Shown in pieces: positions 1 to 11,415 of a stretch of 64,000 bases of DNA. The translations under genes were made by a program, and so were the position numbers. Below the pieces are notes generated by a model. That model saw only the letters and a program-made list of their open reading frames with translations, did not search any database and was not told where the DNA came from. The DNA is from Hordeum vulgare subsp. vulgare (lineage: Eukaryota > Streptophyta > Magnoliopsida > Poales > Poaceae), in NCBI RefSeq assembly GCF_904849725.1, contig NC_058518.1:414477081-414541080 (forward strand), written 5' to 3'. How positions within the stretch are numbered: the first letter of the stretch is position 1; every line of letters begins with the position of its first letter.

Positions 1-2602
1 ATTCCAGATTTTTGAACTCTGAAAATTTCACTAAGTCTGGAATGCTGAAAACATTTTCTTCCCCTGTAGATAAGGTTGTGCTGGTCATTCTGTTGAGAAC
101 TGGACTTAGTTCAGTGCTAGTGTTTTGAACCTGGGATGTTTGTGAAGCTTTATGTAAATTTTCAAGTCATTTGGAGTCCAGTATCTTGAGTTTTGCTTGC
201 TGTCAAAAAGCTTCAGAACAGAAACAGAAACTCAGGTGCAGGAATTTTCACCAAGTCCCTGAGAACTGATGGTTTTGGGAAAGTTTGTGGCCTTGTATCT
301 TCTAGAGTTTAATTACTTTTGCTGTGATTCTTGCTGGAGCTTGTAGTGTTCTTGGTTGGCAACAGCCACATATATTATTTGTCATATTTGAAGACCTGTA
401 GCTATGTTGCATGTGGCTCACAAATAGCTAAGATGCAGAAACTGGCAGATTGCGTAGTTTTGCCATTTTGTTCAAAGTTTGTGTTTAATTGTTGTTGGGG
501 TGTTCTACCTTGCTCCATTTCATTCATGTTGGGTTAATATATGTCTTGGCAACCTGGTAACAACAGATTTGTGCCAATTGTGTGTGTGGTGATGAATCTT
601 TCACGTAGGGCTTCATATCGTGTTTCGTTGATTCCCGTTGATTCGTAGCTCCGTTTGCAAAGTTCTTTATATGGTTTTGCACCGTTTTTACGAGATGCAT
701 CTGTTCATATCATTCCCATGCATGTCCAAATAGTCTAGTGCAAAGTTCTGTCCAGGAACTTGTTGTAGTTTATCTTGCTTGTGCTAGTGTTAGAAATAGT
801 GGTGCATGCTCAACATTCATCTCATGCATCATGTGATTGTTGCATTTTGTGGTGCTTCTGTTCATTGGCTGTTATTCTTGTGTTGGGTAGCACCGGGAGC
901 GGAGACCGATTACATGGAGTCAGGAGAGTACGTGCAGGACGATCCAGAACCATTCCAAGCTGAGGATATCACACGCAAGATGACATGACCTTGATCCCAT
1001 ATCTAGACTTGTTATGTTAGTTTCGATTCCATGTCATATTGCTCGCTGCCTACCACTGAAAATATATTGCCTCTTCATATGCCATGAGCCTAAACACCTT
1101 ACTCTTTCCTAGCAAACTTGCATGGCTAGGTAGGCTTGCTCAGCTACTAATGTTAGCATTGTTAGTTGCAGGTGTTTATAACTCATGAGTTGCCATGAGC
1201 TTGATATCATTATATTAATTTCTGTTATTTAATTAATGTATCTATATATTTGGTAAATGACGGGAGGCCTAGCCTTTTGCCGGGTGTCTTGTTCCGTTAT
1301 TGCCGCCTTAGTTACCGGTTACCGGTGTTTGATTCCATAATGATCGCTCCTAACACGTTCGGGGTTGTTATGGGGACCCCCTTGATAAATCGCGTAGTGT
1401 TAAGCCTTGTCCGGTAGGACCCAACTTTGGTATTAATCTGCTAATCACTTAATAATAAACTGCATAGGGAATAGCTACCCCGAGGAATCTAATCAACAAC
1501 CCGGGCCAGTGCTCCTCATGAGCGTTGGTCCAAACTTGAGTCGTGTACGGGGCCAACCCGGGGCAACTCGGGAGATGTCTATCAGGCCACCGTACGCTGT
1601 GCTCATCCGGCGTGTCCTGAAACTAGATACGCGGCTCTTATCACGGTCGTCGACATGTCGGGAGGTCCTGCTAGTCTTGTCTTTCCTTAGCGGTGTATAT
1701 CTTGCGTATAGGAATCCCAGTGAAGGTTTGGTTTCACCCAGAGTTGAGGTTTTCCTCTAAGGAATCCGACGAGATCACGAGATTCGTGATAGAGGATGAC
1801 TTTGCAGCCTGTGTTCGTTTGTGATGGACTAGTTGGAGCACCCCTGCAGGGTTTAATCTTTCGGAAAGCCGTGCCCGCGGTTATGTGGCTACTTGGAAAA
1901 TTTTGCTAACATCCGGTATTAGAAAACTTAAACATAAACTAATAAAATATGCCAACTGTGTGCGTAACCGTGACTGTCCCTTCGAAGATCTCTCTTCGAC
2001 CGGGAACACGTTGGGGTTATGATTGCCGTAGGTAGGTGTTCAGGATCACTTTCTGATCAAGTATTCTCGATCGTTAGCGTATACCATTTTCACTTCCTTC
2101 TCGCGTAAGTTAGCCACTTATTCAATCTTAGGTTGCAACAGCCTGAAACACCTCACCCCTTCCTTACCCAATAACATGTCTAGTTCTGGCACCAAGGTCT
2201 TGGATTGCTGAGTCCCCGTGGCTCACGGATTCCTCTGAAACTTCCAGCAGGTACAGGCACCCAGAGTCCGATGATCCCGATGGCACCCAGCTGGCGTGGC
2301 AGTACGACGAGGAGACAGACCGCCTTTACGTGAACTATCCAGAGGACTGAGCCGTGGTCGTGATCGTGGGCCTGCAGCGGGTAGCATAGCATTTCCCTTG
2401 TTTTGTAGTCCGTACCGGAACTACCTTGTTTGTATCTGCATTGTACTCTGTATTATTAATAAGAAGACAGTTGAATCACAGATTGTCTATGATATTTATT
2501 ATTATGTGCTATGTTTACTTGCTTGCAAACACTTAGATGCGCTCCTTTCCTATTCGGGGCCTCGACCCCCAGATCGGAAAGGACCGCATCTTGGTCGTTA
2601 CA
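1..2602 (+). mobile_element. Element H: 3' part of a long LTR, left end outside the window
   Basis: No convincing coding sequence is seen over these 2.6 kb. The right border is sharp: the sequence ends in GGTCGTTACA, and beyond base 2602 the gag reading frame of element F begins. An LTR starting TGTAACG would pair with this CGTTACA end as the short terminal inverted repeat of an LTR. Long LTRs with such ends are known in Tekay/Del-type chromoviruses of grasses, so that is my guess for the lineage. An AT-rich tract with AATAAG near 2455-2465 could be a polyadenylation region and suggests plus orientation. The left LTR end and any target duplication (ATCCT would be the right copy) cannot be checked here. 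Confidence 0.5.
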
Positions 2603-4629
2603 ATCCTCCTCTTATTGGTCACAATATCCTTCATGTACTTAGCATACAGAGACATTTTGAGCATATCTGTCGAACGCATTTGCAGAAAGACAGGTCTAAT
2701 CATTTCAACAAAGTGCTCAAAATTCTCATCATCCTTTTTCTTGGATGGTTTGGGAGGAATGGGCATGGGTTTCTGAACCCATGGTTCCCTTTCTTTACCA
2801 TGCTTCCTAGCAATGAAGTCATTCTTATCGTATCTCCTATTCTTAGGTTGTGGGTTATCAAGATCAACTGGTTCAATCTCCACATCCTTATCATTGCTAG
2901 GTTGAGCATCATCATGAACATCACTATCGATATTATCATTTGGCTCATGTTCATCACCAAATTGTGTTTCGGCATCAGAAACAGAGACCTCGTTTGGATT
3001 CTCGGGTGTAACAGCAATAGGGTTGCTAGCGTGCAAGTTCCTATCATCTTTATTTTTCTTTCTAGGATGACTAGGTGCTTCGGTGCTAACTCCTTGAGAA
3101 TCTTGTTCAATTCTCTTAGGATGACCCTCACGATACAAAGGTTCCTGGGTCATTCTACCGCCTCTAGTGACGGCTCTAACATAATTGTCATTCAACTCAT
3201 TGAGCAAGTCATTCTGAGCTTTAAGTACTTGTTCTACTTGAGTAGTAACCATAGAGGCATGTTTACTCAAGAGCTTAAGATCATTGACGTTTCTCTCCAC
3301 ACAAGCACTTAAATGACTAAGCATGCGAGCATTCTGTTCCAATTGTCTGCTAACATAATCATTGAAACTTTGTTGTTTAGCAACAAAGTTATCAAATTCA
3401 TCCAGGCATAAGCTAGCAGGTTTATCAAAAGGAATATCACTCTCATTGAATCTACGAAGAGAATTTACCTCTACTACCTGTATCGGGTTATCAAGACTAT
3501 GGATCTCTTCGATAGGTGGTAGATTTTTGACATCTTCAGATTTAATGCCTTTCTCTTTCATAGATTTCTTGGCTTCTTGCATATCTTCAGGACTGAGGAA
3601 TAGAATACCTCTTTTCTTAGGAGTTGGCTTTGGAGGTGGTTTGGGAATAGTCCAAGCATTCTCATTGCACAAGATATTATTCAATAGGATCTCAGCTTGT
3701 TCTATGGTTCGTTCCCTAAAAATACAACCGACACAACTATCTAGGTGGTCCTTAGAAGCATCGGTTAGTCTATTATAGAAGATATCAAGTATTTCATTCT
3801 TCTCAAGAGGGTGATCAGGCAAAGCATTCAGCAGCTGGACAAGCCTCCCCCAAGCTTGTGGGAGACTCTCTTCTTCAACTTGCGCAAAGTTGTATATTTC
3901 CTGCAAGGCAGATTGCTTCTTATGGGCAGGGAAATATTTCTCACAGAAGTAGTAGATCATATCCTGGGGGCTACGCACACAACCAGGAGCAAGAGAAGTG
4001 AACCAAGTCTTAGTATCATCCTTTAGTGAGAAAGGAAACAACTTAAGTATATAGTAGTGGTGGATCTTTTCCTCACTCGTGAATAGGGTGGTTATATCGT
4101 GAAGTTTGGTAAGATGTGATACAACCATTTCAAGCTCATAACCATGAAAAGGATCAGATTCGACCAGAGTGATTAACTCAGGGTCGACAGAGAATTCATA
4201 ATCCTTATCGGTCACAAAGATAGGCGAAGTAGCAAACTTTGGGTCGTATTTCATCCTAGCGTTCAAAGATTTTTCTTTCCACTTGCGCAGTAACTTCTCA
4301 ACATCATTGCTATCCTTACAAGCAAGAAAGTCCTCAGCTATCTCTCCCTCCATAACTTAACCCTCAGGCATATCAGGCAGTTCATATCTAGGAGAGCTAG
4401 TTCTAACAGGTGAAATAGCAGGTTCTACTTCAATAATCTCAGCAGTTTCAGAAGTATCATCACATCTAGCAGCAACTCTAGCAATTTGTGCATCAATGAA
4501 TGCACCTAGTGGCAAAGCAGTATCAAGAAAAGCATCATCACAAGCATCATGGATAGCATAAGTAGCATCATCAAGCACATGCGACACATAAAAATTTCTA
4601 GCAGGAGGTGGTGTCGCAAACTCACTCAT
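2603..4629 (-). pseudogene. gag: Element F: Athila-like Gypsy gag, truncated by H
   Basis: This is the capsid-type Gag of a minus-strand Gypsy element, which packages retrotransposon RNA into cytoplasmic particles. The frame opens at an ATG at 4629 and runs about 675 codons to the border with H. It contains a retrotransposon gag core (KLFPFSLKDDTKTWFTSL and WGRLVQLLNALPDHPL), then a charged, coiled-coil-like C-terminal half (LSPEDMQEAKKSMKEKG). One in-frame TAA at 4357-4359 splits it, so translation could restart at 4353. H replaces the C-terminus and adds about 20 unrelated codons in frame. The protease and polymerase of F would lie beyond the left edge. The identity as Gypsy gag is secure; the lineage rests on similarity to Athila-type wheat elements. 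Confidence 0.85.
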
Positions 4630-4667
4630 AACTGAAGGTGAATGAAATGCAGAGCTAGATGGCAGTT

Positions 4668-6198
4668 TGATACGTCCATTTTGCATCATGTTTTCATGTT
4701 GTTATTTATCGCTTCTTTCGCTGTTATTTCACTTCATGGTACAATTCTTATGCCTTTTCTCTCTTATTCTACAAGGTTTACATGAAGAGGGAGAATGCCG
4801 GTAACTGGAATTCTGGGCTGAAAGTGGAGCAAAGTTGAGATATCTATTCTGCGCAACTCCAAACGCCGTAAAAATAAACGAGGATTTTTTTCCAAATTTA
4901 TAAAAAATACTGGGCCGAAGAAGTGCCAGAGGGGCGCTAGGGGTTGGCCACAAGCCTGCACGGTGCGGCCACCCCCCCCCCCCCCAAGGTCGCGCCATGA
5001 GGGCTTGTGGGGAACCTGCTGGCCCACTTGCCCCCCTCTTTTGCTATATGAAGGGTTTCGTCTAGGAAAAAATCAGGGAGGAGCTTTTTCGTGGATTCGC
5101 CGCCGCCACGAGGCGGAACTTGAGCACAACCAATCTAGAGCTCCGGCAGGACGATCCTGCCGGGGAAACTTCCCTCCCGGAGGGGGAAATCGTCGCCATC
5201 GTCATCACTAACACTCCTCTCGTCGGAGGGGACTCGTCACTATCAACATCTTCATCAGCGCCATCTCATCTCCAAACCCTAGTTCATCATTGTAACTAAT
5301 CTCCGTCTCGCGACTCCGATTGGTACTTGTAAGGTTGCTAGTAGTGTTGATTACTCTTTGTAGTTGATGCTAGTTGGATTACTTGGTGGAAGAGTTTATG
5401 TTCAGATCCTTGATGCTACTCATTACCTCTCTGGTCATGAATAGGATTATGCTTTGTGAGTAGTTACTTTTGTTCCTGAGGACATGGGATAAGTCATGCT
5501 AATAGTAGTCATGTGAATTTGGTATTCGTTCGGTAATTTGATATGTTGTATGTTGTTTTTCCTCTAGTGGTGTTATGTGAACATCGACTACATAACACTT
5601 CACCATTATTTGGGCCTAGAGGAAGGCATTGGGAAGTAGTAAGTAGATGATGGGTTGCTAGAGTGACAGAAGCTTAAACCCTAGTTTATGTCTTGCTTCG
5701 TAAGGGGCTGATTTGGATCCACTAGTTTAATGCTATGGTTAGACTTTGTCTTAATTCTTCTTTCGTAGTTGCGGATGCTTGCGAGAGAGGTTAATCATAA
5801 GTGGGATGCTTGTCCAAGTAAGGGCAGTACCCAAGTGCTGGTCCACCCACATATCACACTATCAAAGTAACGAACGGGAATCATATGAACATGATGAAAC
5901 TAGCATGACAGAAATTCCCGTGTGTCCTCGGGAGCGTTTTTCCTCCTATAAGACTTTGTCCAGGCTTGTCCCTTGCTACAAAAGGGATTGGGCCACTTTG
6001 CTGCACCGTTGCTACTTTTGTTACTTGTTGCTTGCTACGAATCATCTCACCACACAATCACTTGTTACCGACAATTTCAGTGCTTGCAAATATTTCCTTG
6101 CTGAAAACCACTTGTGAGATCCCTCTGCTCCTCGTTGGGTTCGACACTCTTACTTATCGAAAGGACTACGATTGATCCCCTATACTTGTGGGTCATCA
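4668..6198 (+). repeat. Element A 5' LTR
   Basis: This 1531-bp LTR starts TGATACG and ends TCATCA. It holds an A-rich stretch (about 4890-4912), a stem-loop CCACAAGCC...GGCTTGTGG (4948-5010) around a long C run, and a TATA-like TGCTATATGAAG near 5040-5051. The order stem-loop, TATA, AAAAAATCAGGGAGG recurs in other LTRs of the window. The pair at 51517-53016 differs mainly by substitutions and by loss of about 33 bp that are present here near 6037-6070. Confidence 0.88.
5040..5051 (+). promoter_or_regulatory. Probable TATA box of the element A LTR
   Basis: TGCTATATGAAG lies about 30 bp after the LTR stem-loop and upstream of AAAAAATCAGGGAGG. Its place inside the LTR fits the start of genomic RNA. 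No transcription start can be seen directly. Confidence 0.45.
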
Positions 6199-6209
6199 AG
6201 ACTCTTTTC

Positions 6210-6227
6210 TGGCGCCGTTGCCGGGGA
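6210..6227 (+). other. Element A primer-binding site (tRNA-Asp)
   Basis: TGGCGCCGTTGCCGGGGA begins 11 bp after the LTR end. It is complementary to the 3' end of plant tRNA-Asp, the usual primer of Athila-type elements. The same 11-bp spacing is found in elements C and F. Confidence 0.88.
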
Positions 6228-6304
6228 ATGAAGCGCCTTTGGTAAGTGGAACTTGGTAAGGAAACATTCATATAGTGTGCTGAAATTTATTGTCACTTGT
6301 CACT

Positions 6305-7250
6305 ATGGATACTAATCCTTTGAGGGGCTTGTTCGTGGTATCTTCACCTCAGACGGAAGCACAAATAGTTCCTCCTCAACCTGCTGCACCTACTGAAAAT
6401 AATTGCTTTGAATTTCCTTCGGGTATGCTTGAGAAACTGCTGGCTAATCCTTTTACAGGAGATGGAACATCACATCCAGACTTGCATCTAATCTATGTAG
6501 ATGAAGTTTGTGGTTTATTTAAGCTTGCAGGTTTGCCCGAGGATGAGGTCAAGAAGAAGGTATTTCCTTTATCTTCGAAGGATAAGGCTTTGACATGGTA
6601 TAGGCTATGTGATGATACTGGATCATGGGACTACAATCGGTTGAAATTGGAATTTCATCAAAAGTTTTATCCTATGCATTTAGTACATCGTGATCGGAAT
6701 TATATTTATATTTTTTGGCCTCGTGATAGAGAAAGCATCGCTCAAGCTTGCGGGAGGCTTAAATCAATGCTATAGTCATGCCCCAACCATGAGCTCTTGA
6801 GAGAAATTATCATTCAGAACTTCTATGCTCGGCTTTCTCATGATATTCGCACCATGCTTGACACTTCTTGTACCGGTTCTTTTATGAAGAGAGATATTGA
6901 CTTCAAATGGAATTTATTGGAGAGAATTAAACGCAACTCTGAAGACTGGGAGCTTGAAGAAGGTAAGGAGTCAGGTATGAATTTCACGTTTGATTGCGTT
7001 AAATACTTTGTTGAGACAAATACTTTTTGTGACTTTAGCGCTAAGTATGGACTTGACTGTGAGATAGTAGCTTCATTGTGTGAATCTTTTGCTGCTCATA
7101 TTGATGTCCCCAAAGAGAAGTGGTTTAAATATCATCCTCCTTTAGAAGTCCATGTAGTTAAACCCACTCCAGTTGAAGAGAAAGTCATTGCTTATAATGA
7201 TCCTGTTGTTCCCAGTGCTTACATTGAGAAACCACCTTTCCCTGTTAGGA
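6305..7250 (+). pseudogene. gag: Element A gag
   Basis: Gag of element A starts at ATG 6305 (MDTNPLRGLF); a TTG 15 bases upstream is in the same frame but is a poorer start. The region resembles the retrotransposon gag core, with KVFPLSSKDKALTWY followed by KLEFHQKFYP and a glutamine/glycine-rich RESIAQACGRL segment. A single in-frame TAG (6773-6775) stands where CAG would be expected, and the frame continues unchanged after it toward the protease. The boundary with protease is not sharp. Function is that of the family: particle formation and RNA packaging. Confidence 0.8.
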
Positions 7251-7439
7251 TAAAGGATCATTCTAAAGCTTCAACTGTGATACATAGAGGCTATATTAGA
7301 ACACCTACACCCCCTGAACAAATTGGAGTTGAACCTAGCATTGCTATTATCAAAGATCTTCTGTCCAACGATGTTGAGGGACATAATATTCACTTCTATG
7401 AAGATGCTGCTAGAATTGATAAACCTCACGTTAGAGACA

Positions 7440-7920
7440 AACATAGGCCTGTTGTTGGCATGCCTGTGGTTTCTGTTAAGATAGGAGATCATTTTTATCA
7501 TGGCTTATGTGACGTGGGTGCTAGTGTTAGTGCAATACCTCAATCCTTATATGATGAAATCAAAGATGAGATTGCACCTGTTGAGATAGAGCCTATTGAT
7601 GTCACTATTTAGCTTGCCAATAGAGATACTATCTGCCGTGTGGGAATTGTTAGGGATGTTGAAGTCTTGTGTGGTAAAACGAAGTATCCTGCTGATTTCC
7701 TCGTTCTTGCTACCACACAAGATAGCTTTTGTCCCATCATATTTGGCAGACCTTTTCTCAATATCGTCAATGCTCATATTGACTGTGAGAAGAAAACTGT
7801 CACTGTTGGCTTTGAAGGTGTGTCACATGAGTTCAATTTCTCTAAGTTTGGTAGACAACCTCATGAAAAGGAGTTGCCTAGTAGGGATGAAACTATTGCC
7901 TTAGCCTCTATTGTCGTGCC
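7440..7920 (+). pseudogene. Element A aspartic protease region
   Basis: A retropepsin-like segment lies in the same frame as gag. GLCDVGASVSAIP carries the catalytic D-x-G-A signature (DVGA, close to the DLGA often seen in Athila-type elements) and IIFGRPFL is the conserved second strand. An in-frame TAG at 7610-7612 (QLANRDT expected, stop instead of Q) cuts it between these motifs. The protease would release Gag, RT and integrase from the polyprotein. Confidence 0.75.
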
Positions 7921-8940
7921 CCCTACTGATCCCTTAGACCAATACTTATTTGAGCATGAAAATGATATGCATACGGATGAAAGGGATGAGATAGATAGAG
8001 TTGTCTTAGAACAATATCATATCCTTAAGAATAACTTGCCTATTGAACTGCTTGGGGATCCACCCCCACCAAAGGGTGATCCTGTGTTTGAGCTTAAACA
8101 GTTGCCTGATACACTTAAGTATGCCTATCTTGATGAAAAGGAGATATATCCTATCATTATTAGTGCTAGCCTCTCAGAGAATGAAGAAAAGAAGTTACTA
8201 AAAACTCTGAGGAAGCACCGTGCTACTATTGGATATACTCTTGATGATCTTAAAGGCATTAGTCCTACCCTGTGGCAGCACAAGATTAAAACTCATCCTG
8301 ATTTCAAACCAGTTGCTGATCATCAAAGGAGATTGAATCCTAAGATGAAAGAAGTAGTGAGAAAAGAAATACTGAAGCTCCTGGAAGCAGGTATTATCTA
8401 TCATGTTGCTCATAGCGATTGGGTGAGTCCGGTGCATTGCGTTCCTAAGAAGGGACGCATTACCGTTGTCCTTAATGATAAGGATGAATTGATCCCACAA
8501 AGGATTATTATGGCTATAGGATGGTGATCGATTTTATGAAATTGAATAAAGCCGCTAGGAAAGATCATTACCCTTTGCCTTTTATCGACCAAATGCTAGA
8601 AAGGCTGTCCAAACACACACACATCTGCTTTCTAGACGGTTATTCTGGTTTCTCCCAAATACCAGTTGCACAATCTGATCAGGAGAAGACCACTTTCACC
8701 TGCCCTTTCGGTGCCTTAGCTTATAGACGTATGCCTTTTGGCTTATGTAATGCACCTGCCACCTTTCAAAGATGTATGATGGCTATATTCTCTGACTTTT
8801 GTGAAAAGATTGTTGATGTTTTCATGGATGATTTCTCCGTTTACGGATCTTCTTTTGACAATTGCCTCAGCAACCTTGATCGAGTCTTGCAGAGATGTAA
8901 AGATACCAATCTTGTCTTGAATTGGGAGAAGTGCCACTTT
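7921..8940 (+). pseudogene. pol: Element A reverse transcriptase
   Basis: This is the Gypsy-type reverse transcriptase that copies element RNA into DNA. The N-terminal part (KEILKLLEAGIIYHV, WVSPVHCVPKKG) is in the protease frame up to the stop after 8524. The palm domain continues in another frame from 8521 (FIDQMLERLS, FLDGYSGFSQIPV, MPFGLCNAPATFQRCM), so there is a frameshift at about 8515-8527. The active site is FMDD at 8821-8832, as in the Athila lineage, with both aspartates present. A second frameshift near 8935 separates it from the connection and RNase H domains. Confidence 0.88.
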
Positions 8941-9720
8941 ATGGTCATAAAATTTCTGAAAGAGGTATTGAAGTCGATAAGGCTAAGGTTGATGCAATCG
9001 AGAAAATGCCATACCCCACAGATATCAAAGGGATAAGAAGTTTCCTTGGTCATGTTGGTTTCTATAGAAGGTTCATTAAAGACTTCTCTAAGATTTCTAG
9101 GCCTCTTACCAATATCTTACAAAAGGATATTCCTTTTGTCTTTGACGATGATTGTGAGGAAGCCTTCGAAATACTTAAGAGGGCTTTGATAACTGCACGT
9201 ATTGTTCAACCACCTGATTGGAACTTACCTTTTGAGATCATGTGTGATGCTAGCAATTATGCTGTTGGTGATGTTCTAGGGCAAAGAGTCGATAAGAAGC
9301 TGAATGTTATTCACTATGCTAGTAAAACTCTAGACAGTGCCCAAAGAAACTATGCCACTACGGAGAAGGAACTTTTAGCAGTCGTGTTTGCATGTGAAAA
9401 GTTCAGGTCTTACATAGTTGATTCCAAAGTCACTATTCACACTAATCATGCTGCTATTAAGTACCTCATGGAGAAGAAGGACGCTAAACCTAGACTTATC
9501 AGATGGGTTCTCTTACTACAAGAATTTGATTTGCACGTTGTCGACAGAAAGGGTGCTGATAACCCAGTAGCAGATAACTTGTCTAGGTTGGAGAACGTTC
9601 TTGATGACCCACAACCTATTAATGATAGCTTTCCCGACGAGCAATTGAATGTCATCAATGCTTCACGTAGTGCACCGTGGTATGCTGATTATGCAAACTA
9701 TATCGTTGCCAAATACATAC
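8941..9720 (+). pseudogene. pol: Element A RNase H domain
   Basis: The frame open from 8922 covers the RT thumb and connection ([19 protein letters not shown]) and the RNase H that removes the RNA template. [14 protein letters not shown] holds the first catalytic aspartate and [12 protein letters not shown] the glutamate. At 9444-9446 the family's IHTDHAA motif reads IHTNHAA, an aspartate-to-asparagine change at a probable metal ligand. [10 protein letters not shown] marks the domain end. The function is probably lost even apart from the upstream frameshifts. Confidence 0.82.
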
Positions 9721-9899
9721 CACCTAGTTTCACGTACCAGCAAAAGAAGACATTCTTCTTTGACTTGAGACATTACTTTTGGATGATCCTCACCTTTATA
9801 AGGAAGGAGTACATGGTGTTATTAGACATTGTGTACCTGAACATGAACAGGGACAGATCCTACAGAAGTGTCACTACGAGGCCTACGGAGGACACCATG
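9721..9899 (+). pseudogene. pol: Element A integrase, N-terminal part, cut by B
   Basis: This segment encodes the linker and start of the zinc-binding N-terminus of integrase ([19 protein letters not shown], then in another frame the CVPEHEQG region). It ends at the insertion point of B, whose target duplication CCATG occupies 9895-9899. The same reading resumes at 22394 without loss, so B split one gene. At least one frameshift is present before the junction. Confidence 0.8.
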
Positions 9900-10408
9900 T
9901 GTCGTGTTTTTGTCACGGCAGATGTCCTCGTGAAAGGACTTAGTGTTGGATCCATCGCACCTTGGTGGCGACTCAAAGGGGTTGAACGGGAACGAGACAG
10001 AGGTTTACCCAGGTTCGTCGCCTCGTGAGGAGGTAAAGGCATACGTCCTCCTTTTGTGTTGTATTGATGATGTTTCGATTACAAGGAGGGTGTAACTCGC
10101 CTGACCTAGCTCTGGATGATTTCTCACGTGTCCTCTCCTTCCCTGGGACTCGCCTTTATATACAGGTCGAGCCCTTTGGGTTTACAAGAGTCCTTGCCTT
10201 TACACAAGTCGTGATTCTTTCTATCTCTAAGTCGCCATCTTTCCAAGACTTGGAGATCTTCCCAATGATGGATTCTTCCCAAAGATCTTGAACCGCCATC
10301 TAGCTCCTGGCCTCATTGGGCCAAAGCTTGACTCACCAAAGGATGAGTCGCCATCTTGGTGACCCGGCCCAACTAGGGCGGGTTACTCAACAGATAATAT
10401 CCCCAACA
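9900..10408 (-). repeat. Element B 3' LTR (left copy)
   Basis: 509 bp from TGTCGTG to CCCCAACA, preceded by the target duplication CCATG. In the element's own direction this is the downstream LTR, because the primer site lies beside the other copy. Confidence 0.9.
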
Positions 10409-10704
10409 TTAGGCCCCAGATTTGACTTGAACCTATTCACGCCAACTCTCACCTAGTTAGGGGCGACTCACTCTGCTCTTTTTACACGTCATACACTTAA
10501 TCCGCCACTCCTTGTAGGAATATCCAAGTTGCCAAACCGTTTTTTGTTAACGCCATCTTATCCCTTTAATCTCTGAAAAAAATGATGACGCAATCTCCAA
10601 CGGATCTTTCGGCATAGATATCACGAAAACCTCGGCGCCATTAAAGCGAATCTTTATCTTGTTTTCAATTTCCGCGTGAGGCGCCTCAATTCCAGCACCT
10701 GACC
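10409..10704 (-). other. Element B region inside the left LTR
   Basis: This noncoding stretch lies between the LTR and the antisense gene promoter. The bases next to the LTR (TTAGGCCCCAGATTTGAC) would be GGGGCCTAA on the minus strand, a plausible polypurine tract of B. Confidence 0.4.
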
Positions 10705-10910
10705 CAATAAATAGGCTTCAGGGAAGGGGGCAGGGCACATCCCCACCTACCCAATTCGTCGGCCTCTTCTTCCTCGCGACTGCACCGAGAACTCCATCAC
10801 CGTCCGAGGTCCTCCGTCTCTGGCCACCGCGTCCGACGCATCTCCAGGCCGACCAAGCACGCAACATCCTCCGCGGATCTTCCTCGGTTATCTCCGGTCG
10901 CTGCCATCAG
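10705..10910 (+). promoter_or_regulatory. Probable promoter and 5' leader of the antisense gene in B
   Basis: CCAATAAATAGGC (10704-10716) looks like a TATA box. It is followed by a C-rich leader typical of grass 5' UTRs, and CATCAG|GTCAGC at 10910/10911 is a good splice donor. The acceptor CTGTAG at 11408-11413 lies two bases before the ATG at 11416, giving a leader intron of about 500 bp. Confidence 0.4.
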
Positions 10911-11415
10911 GTCAGCCCTTCGCCATTAGAAGTAGATCTTAGCTCCTTGATGTTCATCGCCTGCCGATTCCTTAGAACACCTCGAACACCTTCATAGGCG
11001 GCGATTGATTTACAACAACAATGGTAGGCACGGTAGTATTGACCACATCCTCAGCCCACTAGCTCCTGTATGGGGATAAAAAAAGGCCTCTGTCAAATCT
11101 CCTTCAATGCTTTTACCCTAGCCATATATGGCCTCACTTTCTCTGGGCCTTTTTTCATTCATTTTAACTTGCCCGTAGATCTGTACTTTGCTGCCTGTCG
11201 TGTAGAAACCTGTTTATAGATCTTGATGCTCTGAGCTTGTTTCTCTAAACGATAAGAAATTCTTTAAGTCGCCTATGTACCTAGATCTGGCCCTTTACTG
11301 GCGAGCTAATAAACCCCTTTAACCACTCAGTAAATATTTGGCGGGTTAATAGATTCCCTTAGCCGCCCAACAGATGTTTTGGCGAGTTAATTTACCTCTG
11401 AACCTCTCTGTAGCT

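Noticed and set aside
2296..3312. 338-codon plus-strand frame
   Set aside because: It is the reverse side of the F gag gene and crosses the H/F border; the protein has no recognisable domain.
4971..4985. Long C runs in the LTRs of A as a functional G-quadruplex
   Set aside because: A single run without further spaced G tracts; length differs between the two LTRs and is prone to sequencing error.
6210..6227. tRNA-Asp or tRNA-Met gene at the primer sites
   Set aside because: Only the 12-18 bases complementary to the tRNA 3' end are present; no cloverleaf follows.
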